From NCBI RefSeq assembly GCF_014656415.1, contig NZ_BNCJ01000005.1, positions 130,104 to 194,103 of the forward strand: DNA of 64,000 nt, given 5' to 3'. The DNA comes from Seohaeicola zhoushanensis. GTDB lineage: Bacteria; Pseudomonadota; Alphaproteobacteria; Rhodobacterales; Rhodobacteraceae. Under the pieces are notes generated by a model, which was not told the origin of the DNA, made no database searches, and saw only the letters and a list, made by a program, of their open reading frames with translations. Shown piece by piece: positions 27,937 to 37,280 of this stretch (position 1 is the stretch's first letter; every line of letters starts with the position of its first letter). A program made the position numbers and the translations under genes.

Positions 27937-28898
27937 AGCGTCACCGCCTCGTCGAAGGCCCGGTCGATCATCTCCTGCGTCCCATAGGAGAATTCCAGCG
28001 GACAGGGATAGGCCTCGCCCGTGCGGATCGAATGCCCGAAAGCCTCGACCTGCCGCACGTAGTGGTTCTCGCCCGGCCAGCGTTTCACCATCACCTCCAG
28101 CCCCGGCCGGTGCAGCTCGGCCTGCGCCATGCCGAAGACATTGGCGTTGAAGGGCGTGGCCAGCCGGATCAGCCCGGCCTCGCCATGGAACACCATCTCC
28201 TGCGCCGGGTGCAGGCGGGTCGAGACATAGGCGGAATAGGTGAAGCCGGGGAAGCTGGCGGTGATCTCGGAGAAGGTGTCGACCCCGCTCTCCCAGCGGA
28301 TCCGGCTGGCAACCTCGACCGGCTCCTCTCCGGTGACGAACCGGGTCGAGCCGAAGACATAGACCCCGATGTCGCGCAGCGCCCCGCCGCCGGTGTCGGA
28401 CCGGTTGCGGATATTGCCGGGGTCGCGGTTGTCGTAACTGAACCGCCCCGAGACATGCACGAGGTTGCCGATACCCCCCCCGGCGACCTGTTCCTTCACC
28501 CATTGCCACTGCGGGTGATGCACGATCATGAAGGCCTCGGCCGCCAGCAGCCCGGTCTGGTCGCGCCGGGCCATCAGCGTGTGGAACTCGGCCGCCTGCA
28601 TCGTCATCGGCTTCTCGCAAAGCACGTGCTTGCCCGCGTCCAGCGCCTTCAGCGTCCAGTCGACATGCATGTGGTTGGGCAGCGGGACATAGACCGCGTC
28701 GATCTCGCGGTCGGTCAGCAGGGCGTCATAGGTGGGATGCACCCTCAGGCCGGGACAGAAGGCGCGGAAGCCCTCGGCCTTGTCGGCGCTGCCTGTTGCC
28801 AGGGCGACGAGGTCTGCGCCCTTGGCCGCGTGGATCGCCGGCCCCATGTGCTGGCGCGCGAAATTGGCCGCACCGAGGATTCCCCATCTGACAATCAT
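27933..28898 (-). CDS. Gfo/Idh/MocA family oxidoreductase
   Basis: 321 aa NAD(P)-dependent dehydrogenase. An N-terminal Rossmann fold (WGILGAANFA, about 5-14) and the conserved CEKPM (about 92-96) that supplies the catalytic Lys are visible; the C-terminal alpha/beta domain follows. Family members act on sugars, inositol or trans-dihydrodiols; the substrate here is open. Start chosen at ATG 28898 with GGAGAC upstream, rather than the frame's first ATG. Confidence 0.9.
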   Translation of the reverse strand: MIVRWGILGAANFARQHMGPAIHAAKGADLVALATGSADKAEGFRAFCPGLRVHPTYDALLTDREIDAVYVPLPNHMHVDWTLKALDAGKHVLCEKPMTMQAAEFHTLMARRDQTGLLAAEAFMIVHHPQWQWVKEQVAGGGIGNLVHVSGRFSYDNRDPGNIRNRSDTGGGALRDIGVYVFGSTRFVTGEEPVEVASRIRWESGVDTFSEITASFPGFTYSAYVSTRLHPAQEMVFHGEAGLIRLATPFNANVFGMAQAELHRPGLEVMVKRWPGENHYVRQVEAFGHSIRTGEAYPCPLEFSYGTQEMIDRAFDEAVTL

Positions 28899-29017
28899 GT
28901 CCAGTCTCCGCCCGATACGCCCCCATCGCATATTCTGTCGCAATTTCGGGCACCCCGCCATTGCGTTTTTCGGCCCGGGCAATAGCGTGCCGGCGAGCAT
29001 TGATTTGAGGGACAGAT

Positions 29018-30193
29018 ATGCGAACTTTCGGAAAATGGCTTGGCCGTCTCCTGCTGCTGGCGATCATCGCGGCGGGGGCCTTCTTTGTCTTCGCGCCGGG
29101 CTACGTCGAACGCAGCCGTAACAACGTCGTCGTGCATGAACCCTACCCCGTCTCCGAGGCCGCCAGCGCGCTGCACCAGACCCTGGTGATCGGCGACTGG
29201 CACGCCGACAGCCTGCTGTGGAACCGCGACCTCACCAAGCGAGGGTCATACGGCCAGGTCGACCTGCCGCGCCTGCAGGAGGGCAACGTCGCCGTCCAGG
29301 TCTTCACCGCCGTCACCAAGAGCCCGGCGGGGCAGAATTACGACAGCAATTCGGCCGAAACGACGGACAACATCACCCTGCTGGCGGTCGGCCAGCTCTG
29401 GCCAGTGCGGACCTGGAACAGCCTGCTTGAACGGGCGCTCTACCAGGCCGAGAAGCTGCATCGCTTCGAGGCCGAAGCCCCCGAGGCGCTGAAGATCGTC
29501 ACCACGCGGGCCGATCTGGACGCGGTGCTGGAGACGCGGGCCAAGGGCGCAACGACGGTGGCCGGGATCCTCGGGATCGAGGGAGCCCATCCGCTCGAGG
29601 GCAAGCTCGACAACCTCGACCTGATCGAGGCGGCGGGCTACCGGCTGGTGGCGCTGCAGCACTTCTTCGACAACGAACTCGGCGGCTCGCTGCACGGGAT
29701 CGGCGACCAGGGCTTGACCGAATTCGGGCGGACCGTGGTGGCGCAGGTGGAAAAGCGCGGGATGATCCTCGACGTCGCCCATTCCAGCCCGCAGGTGGCG
29801 CGCGACGTGCTGGCGATGACGAAGATGCCCATCGTGGTAAGCCACACCGGGATACACAGCTTCTGCGCCAACAAGCGGAACTTCCCCGACGATCTGATGC
29901 AGGCCATTGCCGCCACAGGCGGGGTGATCGGCATCGGCTATTGGGACGAGGTGACCTGCGGCGATTTCACGCCCGGCAATATCGCCAAGATGGTCAAGGC
30001 GGCGATCGCGGTGGTGGGCGAGGACCATGTCTCGCTCGGCTCGGATTTCGACGGTTCGGTCGAGACGGCCTTCGACACCTCGGAACTGCCCGCGCTCACC
30101 AGCGCGCTGCTCGACCAGGGACTGAGCGAGGCGCAGGTGCGCAAGGTGATGGGCGAGAACATGCTCCGCGTGCTGCAGGCGCGGCTGAAGTAG
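29018..30193 (+). CDS. Membrane-anchored M19 (renal-type) dipeptidase
   Basis: 391 aa zinc dipeptidase of the amidohydrolase-like M19 family. The N-terminus has an uncleaved-looking TM helix (about 9-27), placing the enzyme on the periplasmic side. Metal and catalytic residues are visible: HAD in IGDWHADS (about 65-72), GIEGAH for the bridging Glu, VSHTG and GSDFDGS. Typical substrates are dipeptides including D-residues. Four bases separate its stop from that of the convergent permease. Confidence 0.9.
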   Translation: MRTFGKWLGRLLLLAIIAAGAFFVFAPGYVERSRNNVVVHEPYPVSEAASALHQTLVIGDWHADSLLWNRDLTKRGSYGQVDLPRLQEGNVAVQVFTAVTKSPAGQNYDSNSAETTDNITLLAVGQLWPVRTWNSLLERALYQAEKLHRFEAEAPEALKIVTTRADLDAVLETRAKGATTVAGILGIEGAHPLEGKLDNLDLIEAAGYRLVALQHFFDNELGGSLHGIGDQGLTEFGRTVVAQVEKRGMILDVAHSSPQVARDVLAMTKMPIVVSHTGIHSFCANKRNFPDDLMQAIAATGGVIGIGYWDEVTCGDFTPGNIAKMVKAAIAVVGEDHVSLGSDFDGSVETAFDTSELPALTSALLDQGLSEAQVRKVMGENMLRVLQARLK

Positions 30194-30197
30194 CCGC

Positions 30198-31868
30198 TCA
30201 GCGGCGACGGCCGACCTGCCGGCAGATCAGGATCACCGGCAGCAGGCCCACGGCGACGATCACCAGCGAGGGCACCGCCGCCCCGTCGAGCCGCTCGTCG
30301 GCGGCAAGGCGGTGGGCCTGAACGGCAAGCGTGTCGAAGTTGAAGGGCCGCATGATAAGCGTGGCCGGCAGCTCCTTCATCACGTCGACGAAGACGATCA
30401 GCAGCGCGGTCAGCAGGCTCGGCGTCAGGATCGGCAGGTGCACCCGCGTCAGCGTGCCCAGCGGCCCCTGCCCCAGCGAGCGCGCGGCGGCATCCATATT
30501 GGCGTGGACCGTCGCCTGCCCACCCTCGTAGGCGCCCAGCGCGGCGGCCAGGAAGCGCACCATGTAGGCGGCGACCAGCAGCCAGATCGAGCCGGTGACA
30601 AGCAGGCCGGTCGATATCTCGAAGGTCGACCTCATCCATGCGTCGAGCGCATTGTCGAAGGCGGCGAAAGGCACCAGCAGGCCCACTGCGATCACGCCGC
30701 CCGGCACCGCGTAGCCGAGGCGCGCGACATGGCCGGCGAAGGCGCCGGCGCGGGTCGGCCGACTGCGCTGGTAGAAGCCGACAGCGATTGCCGCCACCAG
30801 CGTCACCGCGGCCGCCGTGCCCGCCAGCGTCAGCGAGTTCGAGGTGAAGGCGATGTAGCGGCGGCTGAACAGGTCCTGTTCCGAACCGATCCCCATCGCG
30901 AAGAGCACCGCCACCGGCAGCGCGAAGCCCAGCGTCACCGGCACCGCGCAGAGCGCCACGGCCAGCCCAGCGCGCCAGCCCTCCAGCGGCTCGGGCGGCA
31001 TCCGGACATGGGCCTTGCCGGTGTGGTGATACTGCGCCTTGCCGCGCTGCATCCGCTCGGCCACGGCGAGCAGCAGCGCAAAGACCAGCAGGCAGAGCGC
31101 CAGCTGCGCCGCCGCCGAACGGTCGGCCAGGGTGAACCAGCTGGTGTAGATCCCGGTGGCGAAGGTTTGCACGCTGAAATGGTCGACGGTGCCATAGTCG
31201 GCGATGGTCTCCATCACCGTCAGCAGCACGCCACCGGCAATCGCCGGCCGCGCCATCGGCAGGCTGACCCGCCAGAAGGCGCTCCAGGCCGAATGGCCGA
31301 GCGTGCGGGCGGCGAGGAAAGCGGCCGAACTCTGCTGCAGGAAGGCGGCGCGGGCCAGCAGGTAGACATAGGGATAAAGCACCAGGATCAGCATCGCCGC
31401 CGCGCCGGGCAGCGAACGTATCTCGGGGAACCAGTAGTCGCGCGGACCCCAGCCGGTGATCTGGCGCAGGGTCGCCTGCACGATGCCGGGATGGTCGAGG
31501 ATATAGGTATAGGCATAGGCCAGCACATAGGCCGGGAAGGCCAGCGGCAGCACCAGCGCGATCTCGAACAGGCGCACGCCGGGAAAGCGGGTCATCGTCA
31601 CCAGCCAGGCCGAGCCGACGCCCAGCGCGAAGGTGCCGCAAGCCACCATCGAGACCAGCGCCAGCGTGGTGCCGGCATAACGCGGCAGCACCGTCTCCAT
31701 CAGCTGCGCCACCGTGCCGGTGCCCCCGGTCAGCGCCGCCAGCGCCACCGCGAGCATCGGCAGCAGGCAGGCCAGCGCAACGGCCCAGGCGGCAAGGGCA
31801 AGCAGGCGGCTGCCCCCTCCGGAACGGCGGGTGGCGCGGGGATGGTGCGATGCGGCGCTCTGGTTCAC
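30198..31868 (-). CDS. ABC transporter permease, iron(III)-type (FbpB-like), two-domain
   Basis: 556 aa with about 12 TM helices and two binding-protein-dependent permease modules, each with an EAA-type loop (for example ARTLGHSAWSAFWRVSLPMARPA in the first half). This fused arrangement is typical of FbpB/AfuB/SfuB ferric or 2-aminoethylphosphonate-type importers. No binding protein or ATPase lies beside it, so it must borrow them from elsewhere. It lies 40 bp downstream of a MarR regulator on the same strand, suggesting a two-gene operon controlled by that regulator. Confidence 0.88.
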   Translation of the reverse strand: MNQSAASHHPRATRRSGGGSRLLALAAWAVALACLLPMLAVALAALTGGTGTVAQLMETVLPRYAGTTLALVSMVACGTFALGVGSAWLVTMTRFPGVRLFEIALVLPLAFPAYVLAYAYTYILDHPGIVQATLRQITGWGPRDYWFPEIRSLPGAAAMLILVLYPYVYLLARAAFLQQSSAAFLAARTLGHSAWSAFWRVSLPMARPAIAGGVLLTVMETIADYGTVDHFSVQTFATGIYTSWFTLADRSAAAQLALCLLVFALLLAVAERMQRGKAQYHHTGKAHVRMPPEPLEGWRAGLAVALCAVPVTLGFALPVAVLFAMGIGSEQDLFSRRYIAFTSNSLTLAGTAAAVTLVAAIAVGFYQRSRPTRAGAFAGHVARLGYAVPGGVIAVGLLVPFAAFDNALDAWMRSTFEISTGLLVTGSIWLLVAAYMVRFLAAALGAYEGGQATVHANMDAAARSLGQGPLGTLTRVHLPILTPSLLTALLIVFVDVMKELPATLIMRPFNFDTLAVQAHRLAADERLDGAAVPSLVIVAVGLLPVILICRQVGRRR

Positions 31869-31908
31869 GCGAAAGGATCTCCGGGACCGAAGGTCAGGGG
31901 GCAGGGTC

Positions 31909-32373
31909 TTATCCCGCCTTGCCGTCCGGAGTTCCAGCGGTTTCTGGCGCCATGCCGACCAGCTGCGCCAGCCCGCCGAGCAAGTCGACCGGCGGCAGCT
32001 GCGCCAGCGTCTGCCGCCAGACCGGCACCGCCTGCACCAGCAAATCCTCCCCGTCCGGCGTCAGCGCCAGTCGCCGCCCGCGGCGGTCGGAGGGGTCGGG
32101 GCTGACGGTCAGCAGCCCGCGCCGCTCCAGCGGCTTGAGGTTGGCGGTCAACGTGGTGCGGTCCATGCCGAGCAGCCGCGCCACGTCGCCCAGGCGCGGC
32201 GCCTCGGGGCGGTTCAACGAGATCAGCAGCGAGAACTGCCCGTGGCTGAGGCCCACCGGGCGCAGCGCCTCGTCGAACCGGCGGCCAACCGCCCGTGCGG
32301 CACGTTGCAGGTGCAGGCACAGGCAGCTGTCGCGAACCTCGTGGGTGACGTCGATCGGCAGGTCTTCTCTCAT
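31909..32373 (-). CDS. MarR family transcriptional regulator
   Basis: 154 aa winged-helix dimeric regulator. The DNA-binding region is at about 45-110 (LSHGQFSLLISL, LARLLGMDRTTLTANLKPLERRGLL) with the wing SPDPSDRRGRRLALT. It sits between a divergent VOC operon and a downstream permease gene and could control both. A promoter with perfect 17-bp spacing and an inverted repeat in the spacer lies immediately upstream; the predicted transcript would start at or next to the ATG, and no Shine-Dalgarno is visible. Confidence 0.9.
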   Translation of the reverse strand: MREDLPIDVTHEVRDSCLCLHLQRAARAVGRRFDEALRPVGLSHGQFSLLISLNRPEAPRLGDVARLLGMDRTTLTANLKPLERRGLLTVSPDPSDRRGRRLALTPDGEDLLVQAVPVWRQTLAQLPPVDLLGGLAQLVGMAPETAGTPDGKAG

Positions 32374-32380
32374 GGATCCA

Positions 32381-32409
32381 ATTTAAGTTGACTTCAACAT
32401 ATCTGTCAA
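32381..32409 (-). promoter_or_regulatory. Promoter and inverted-repeat operator of the MarR gene
   Basis: Minus strand: TTGACA (32409-32404), a 17-bp spacer, then TTAAAT (32386-32381). The spacer contains GTTGA-AG-TCAAC (32398-32387), a MarR-sized inverted repeat, so self-repression by blocking RNA polymerase is likely. The expected start point is at about 32374, next to the ATG at 32373. Confidence 0.6.
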
Positions 32410-32446
32410 TCAACCTGACCGGACCAGGAAGACAAGGACATTTGCC

Positions 32447-32854
32447 ATGAATACCTTCATTAACCTCTGTGTTGCAGACGTCACGCGGTCGCGGGCGTTC
32501 TTTTCCGCGCTGGGGTTCACATTCAACGATCATTTCAGCGGTGAAGACACCGCAGGCATGCAGATCAACGACAGCTGCTTCGCCATGCTGATGCACCGGG
32601 ACAAGTTCCAGGGCTTTACCCCGCGCGCGATTGCCGATGCCACCCAGACCACCGAGGTGCTGACCGCGCTGCAGCTTGACAGCCGCGACGCCGTGGACGC
32701 GATGGTCGAGGCCGCGGTGGCGGCCGGCGGTTCGGTGTTCCGCGCCCCCGAGGACCATGGCTTCATGTATGGCCGCAGCTTCTGCGACCCGGACGGGCAT
32801 GTCTGGGAACCCTTCTGGTACGACGCCTCGACCATCCCCGAGGAACACCGGTGA
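32447..32854 (+). CDS. VOC family protein (glyoxalase/bleomycin-resistance fold)
   Basis: 135 aa single VOC domain: FINLCVADVTRSRAFFSALGF at the N-terminus and FCDPDGHVWEPFWYD at the C-terminus, the usual paired beta-alpha-beta-beta-beta units. Some members bind metals or antibiotics; the exact function is open. First gene of a three-gene operon (GTGA and ATGA overlaps follow) divergent from the MarR gene. Confidence 0.88.
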   Translation: MNTFINLCVADVTRSRAFFSALGFTFNDHFSGEDTAGMQINDSCFAMLMHRDKFQGFTPRAIADATQTTEVLTALQLDSRDAVDAMVEAAVAAGGSVFRAPEDHGFMYGRSFCDPDGHVWEPFWYDASTIPEEHR

Positions 32855-33327
32855 GCCGCGTTCGCACCTGCCTCTGGTTCGCCCGAGAGGGCGAGGCCGA
32901 GGCGGCGGCCGCCTTCTACTGCACCCTGGCGCCCGAGAGCAGGATCGACCAGGTGCTGCGGCCCGGCCGCGACGGCCCCGCCATGCTGGTGGAATTCACC
33001 CTCGCCGGCACGCCCTACGCGGCGCTGAACGGCGGCGCGACTGAAAAACCCAGCGCCAGCGCCTCGATCTCGCTGATGACGAAGGACCAGGCCGAAACCG
33101 ACCGGGTCTGGCAGGCGATCCTCGACAATGGCGGGCGCGAGGGACTCTGCGGCTGGCTGACCGACCGCTGGGGCGTGACTTGGCAGGTCTATCCCGAGGC
33201 GGTCCTCGACCTCGCCTTCTCCGACGACAAGGCGGCGAGCCTGCGGGTGCAGGAGGCAATCCGCGGCATGGTGAAACTCGACCTCGCCGCCTTGCGGGCG
33301 GCGCATGAGGGGGAAAAGGTATCATGA
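32851..33327 (+). CDS. PhnB-like VOC family protein
   Basis: 158 aa, GTG start overlapping the previous stop (GTGA). It matches the PhnB/3-demethylubiquinone-methyltransferase-like group: TCLWFAREGEAEAAAAFY, then DQAETDRVWQAILDNGG and GWLTDRWGVTWQVYP. It is related to the protein at 38416-38895 (same CLW...EAA..FY and CGW..D.WGVSWQ blocks). No known enzyme activity; often found in small stress-type operons. Confidence 0.88.
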   Translation: MSRVRTCLWFAREGEAEAAAAFYCTLAPESRIDQVLRPGRDGPAMLVEFTLAGTPYAALNGGATEKPSASASISLMTKDQAETDRVWQAILDNGGREGLCGWLTDRWGVTWQVYPEAVLDLAFSDDKAASLRVQEAIRGMVKLDLAALRAAHEGEKVS

Positions 33328-33674
33328 AATACATCGATGGCGTGCTGACCGCCGTGAAGACTGCGAAGAAACAGGCCTTCATCGACTTTTCGCAGGCGAC
33401 CGTGGCGCTGTTCCGTGAGGCCGGGGCGCTCGAAGTGGTCGATTGCTGGGGCACGGACGTGCCCGAGGGCAAGGTGACGTCCTTCCCCATGGCGGTGAAA
33501 CTCGAAGCGGACGAGACGGTCTGCTTCTCCTGGGTGCTCTGGCCCTCGAAGGAGGCCCGCGACGCGGGCTGGAAGAAGATCGAGGCCGACCCACGCTTTG
33601 GCGAGATGGGCGAGATGCCCTTCGACGGCCAGCGGATGGTCTTCGGCGGCTTCGAGATGGTTTCCGAAGGCTAG
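33324..33674 (+). CDS. DUF1428 family protein (YbaA-like)
   Basis: 116 aa, matching the DUF1428/YbaA family over its whole length (YIDGVLTAV, VDCWGTDVPEGKVTSFP, FSWVLWPSKEARDAGW). The fold is a dimeric ferredoxin-like barrel; function unknown. Third gene of the VOC operon, coupled by an ATGA overlap. Confidence 0.88.
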   Translation: MKYIDGVLTAVKTAKKQAFIDFSQATVALFREAGALEVVDCWGTDVPEGKVTSFPMAVKLEADETVCFSWVLWPSKEARDAGWKKIEADPRFGEMGEMPFDGQRMVFGGFEMVSEG

Positions 33675-33757
33675 CCGCCAAAACGAAATCGCCCTTGCGG
33701 CGATGCCGCCGCAGAAAGGATATCCGAGAACGGGGAAAGAGACCGCCGCCCCCATAT

Positions 33758-33820
33758 TTCTCTTCTTTTCAAATATCTCCAGGGGAGTCGCGCCGCAGGT
33801 GCGGCGGGGGCAGCGCCCCC
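33758..33820 (+). repeat. Intergenic repeat R3 (tandem hairpins)
   Basis: In the convergent gap between the DUF1428 gene and livF. A TTCTCTTCTTTTC start, AAATATCTCC, then CGCGCC-GCA-GGTGCG (33789-33803) and GGGGGC-AGC-GCCCCC (33806-33820). Nearly identical to R4 at 48.0 kb; the single C-to-T in the first stem keeps a G-U pair. Confidence 0.78.
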
Positions 33821-33831
33821 AAGGCGACGCC

Positions 33832-34526
<695 letters not shown>

Positions 34527-34527
<1 letters not shown>

Positions 34528-35237
34528 CAGGCGGTCCCCAGGTAGGCGGCCTGCACCGCCGGATTGGCGCGGATCTCGGCCGGAGTGCCCTCGGCCAGGA
34601 TCTGGCCGAAGTTCAGCACGCTGACCCGGTCGGCGGTTTCCATCACCACGCTCATGTTGTGTTCGATCAGCAGGATCGTCGTGCTGGAGGCCAGTTCGCG
34701 CACCAGCGCCTTGAAGGCGGCAATCTCGGCATCGGCCAGCCCCTGGGTCGGCTCGTCGAGGATCAGCAGCCGCGGCGCCTGCGCCAGGCCCATGGCGATT
34801 TCCAGCAGCCGCTGGTGGCCATAGCTTAGGTCGCCCGCGTTCTGGTCGCCCCGGTCGCCCAGCCCGACCCGCTCCAGCGCATCGGCCACGGCGCGGGCCA
34901 CGCCAGCCGATGTCGCCTCGCGCCGGCGCGCCGCCAGCGCCACGTTCTCGGCGACGGGCAGGTTGGCGAAGACCGAGGTGATCTGGAAGGTATAGGCCAT
35001 CCCGAGGTTGATCCGCCGGTGCGCCGGCAGGGCCGAGATGTCGCGCCCGTCGAATATCACCTGCCCCGAGGTCGGCGGGATACGCCCGCAGAGCAGGCTG
35101 ACGAAGGTGGTCTTGCCCGCCCCGTTCGGCCCGATCAGTGCCCGCACCTCGCCTTCGGGCAGGTCGAAGTCGACGGTCTCGACCGCCTTCAGCCCCGAGA
35201 AATGCCGGGTCAGCGCGCGGGTTTGCAGCAGGCTCAC
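34527..35237 (-). CDS. livG: Branched-chain amino acid/amide ABC transporter ATP-binding protein
   Basis: 236 aa, GTG start overlapping the livM stop (GTGA). Walker A GPNGAGKTT (about 37-45), LSYGHQRLLEIAMGL in place of the canonical LSGGQ (usual for LivG) and Walker B LLILDEPTQGL. The C-terminal EIRANPAVQAAYLG is the LivG-typical extension. Confidence 0.92.
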
Positions 35238-36178
35238 GGCAGCCCCCGCCAGATGCGGCGGCGCAGCTCGCCTGCCAGCCCCTGCGGCGCGAAGAGCGTC
35301 AACGCCACCAGCACCACGCCGGCGATCAGCATGTAGGCCGAGGTGTAACCGCTTGAAAGGTCGATCAGATAGAACATGAACAGCGTGCCGAGAAACGGCC
35401 CGATCACCGTGCCCGCGCCGCCCAGCAGCACCCAGAGCAGCGGAAAGATCGAATATTGCACCGAGGCGAAGGTCGCGCCGACATAGCCGAAGAGCAGCCC
35501 ATAAGCCGCCCCCGCCAGCGCCGCGATCCCGCCCGAGATCACCACCGCGCCCAGCTTGTGGGCGAAGGTGTCATAGCCCAGCATCCGCGCCCGCTCCTCG
35601 TTCTCGCGGATCGCCACCAGCACCCGGCCGAAGCGCGATCGCACCAGCGCCAGCACCCCGACCAGCACCGCCGCGAAGAGGATCAGCGCCGCGATGTAGC
35701 GCACCCCGGCATCGGACAGGTCGAAGCCGAAGAGCACCCGCTGCGCGCCCTGCAGCACGAAACCCTCGTCGCCCCGGGTGTAGGGGCCGAAGTAGAGCAC
35801 CGTCAGGTAGCCCGCCTGCGCGAACATCAGCGTCACGATCATGAAGGCCACGCCCGCCGTGCGCAGCGCCAGCAGCCCCAGCGCGAAGGCCACCGCAAGC
35901 CCGCAGCCGAGCCCGGCCAGCAGCCCCAGCGCCGGCGTCACCCCGCCGTGCTGCACCGCCAGCCCCATGCCATACATGCCCGCGGCGAAGAACAGCGCGT
36001 GGCCGAGGCTCAGCAGCCCGGTATAGCCGAACATGATGTTGTAGCCGGCGGCATAGACGCTCAGCACCATGACCCGCGCCAGCACGCCGTGGTGATAGGC
36101 CGGCAGCACGAAGGCCCCGGCCAGCAGCAGGGCCAGCAGCGCGCCGTGCAGCGCCAGGCTCCGCGCGCCGTCGCTCAT
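35234..36178 (-). CDS. livM: Branched-chain amino acid/amide ABC transporter permease
   Basis: 314 aa, about 9-10 TM helices. NIMFGYTGLLSLGHALFF (about 47-64) is the conserved LivM start region, and AIRENEERARMLGYDTF is the cytoplasmic EAA-like loop contacting the ATPases. It starts at ATG 36178, overlapping the livH stop (ATGA); the frame upstream of this is only a shadow of livH. Confidence 0.92.
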   Translation of the reverse strand: MSDGARSLALHGALLALLLAGAFVLPAYHHGVLARVMVLSVYAAGYNIMFGYTGLLSLGHALFFAAGMYGMGLAVQHGGVTPALGLLAGLGCGLAVAFALGLLALRTAGVAFMIVTLMFAQAGYLTVLYFGPYTRGDEGFVLQGAQRVLFGFDLSDAGVRYIAALILFAAVLVGVLALVRSRFGRVLVAIRENEERARMLGYDTFAHKLGAVVISGGIAALAGAAYGLLFGYVGATFASVQYSIFPLLWVLLGGAGTVIGPFLGTLFMFYLIDLSSGYTSAYMLIAGVVLVALTLFAPQGLAGELRRRIWRGLP

Positions 36179-37104
36179 GCGCGCCGCACCCCGAACAGCC
36201 CCTGCGGGCGGAACACGAGCACCAGCGCCACCAGCAGCGTGGCGAGGATCTTGGCCAGCGTCGGCGAGAAGAAGACCGAGATGATGCCATCGCTGAGGCC
36301 AATCAGCACCGCCGCCAGAACCGTGCCCGGCAGGCTGCCCAGCCCGCCGATGATGACCACGATGAAGGAGAGCAGCAGCGGGTCGCCCCCCATCAGGTAA
36401 TGCGCCTGCTGGATCGGCACGATCAGCACCGCCGCCAGCGCCGCCAGCCCCGCGCCGATGCCGAAGACCATGGCATAGACCCGCTCGACCGGGATCCCGA
36501 AGGCCAGCGCCATGTCGCGGTCGAGCTGCGTTGCACGCATCAACAGGCCGATGCGCGTGCGCGCCATCAGCCCCCAGACCCCCAGCAGCACCACAACCGC
36601 CGCCCCGATCACCGCCAGCTTGTAGGAGGTGGTCGACAGACCCCAGGGCCAGTAGAGCTGCAAACCATTCTCGCCCCATTCGACAAAGGGCAGCGCCAGG
36701 CGAGTGTTGAAGGGCGGCTCGACCGGCCGCGCGTCCGGGCCGTAGGTCATCAGCGTAACCTGCTGGAGGATATAGAGAATCCCGATGGTCGCCACGATGG
36801 TCCGCTCGGGGTCGTAGTTCACCCGTTTCAGCACCGTGACATCGGCCAGCACCGCGATACCGCCCACCAGCAGCGGCGCCACCACCAGCGCCAGCAGGAA
36901 GCCCACCGCCGGATGCGCATCACCCACCAGATGCGCGACCCACCAGGCCAGCACCGCGCCGAGCATGAAGAACTCGCCATGGGCGACGTTCACCACCCGC
37001 ATGACACCGAAGACAAGCGACAGTCCGACCGCCGTCAGTGCCAGCACCGCCGCGGTCACGGCCCCTTCGAGCGAGGCGAGCAAAAGATAGGGGCCAAAGT
37101 CCAT
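36175..37104 (-). CDS. livH: Branched-chain amino acid/amide ABC transporter permease
   Basis: 309 aa, first gene of the operon. GLSLVFGVMRVVNVAHGEFFMLGA (in two blocks, about 27-50) is the LivH signature; AFGIPVERVYAMVFGIGAGLA marks the cytoplasmic coupling region. The start is at ATG 37104, twelve codons inside the longest frame. Substrate not decided by sequence; amides, urea or branched-chain amino acids are all possible. The probable binding protein is at 40518-41798. Confidence 0.92.
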   Translation of the reverse strand: MDFGPYLLLASLEGAVTAAVLALTAVGLSLVFGVMRVVNVAHGEFFMLGAVLAWWVAHLVGDAHPAVGFLLALVVAPLLVGGIAVLADVTVLKRVNYDPERTIVATIGILYILQQVTLMTYGPDARPVEPPFNTRLALPFVEWGENGLQLYWPWGLSTTSYKLAVIGAAVVVLLGVWGLMARTRIGLLMRATQLDRDMALAFGIPVERVYAMVFGIGAGLAALAAVLIVPIQQAHYLMGGDPLLLSFIVVIIGGLGSLPGTVLAAVLIGLSDGIISVFFSPTLAKILATLLVALVLVFRPQGLFGVRRA

Positions 37105-37280
37105 TGGCGCGACCCTGCCAGCGAAGCAGGCACCGGGCAAGAGGCTTGGCGCAAGGAATTCGCATCCGGCGCCCTATGCTCACCAAAGCGCCCCCGATTG
37201 CCCATGGAATGTGTTTCCCGCGGTTGAACCCGAGGCGGCTCCGCCCTACCCTCCAGGCAATTTTCAGAGGACGGGATATT

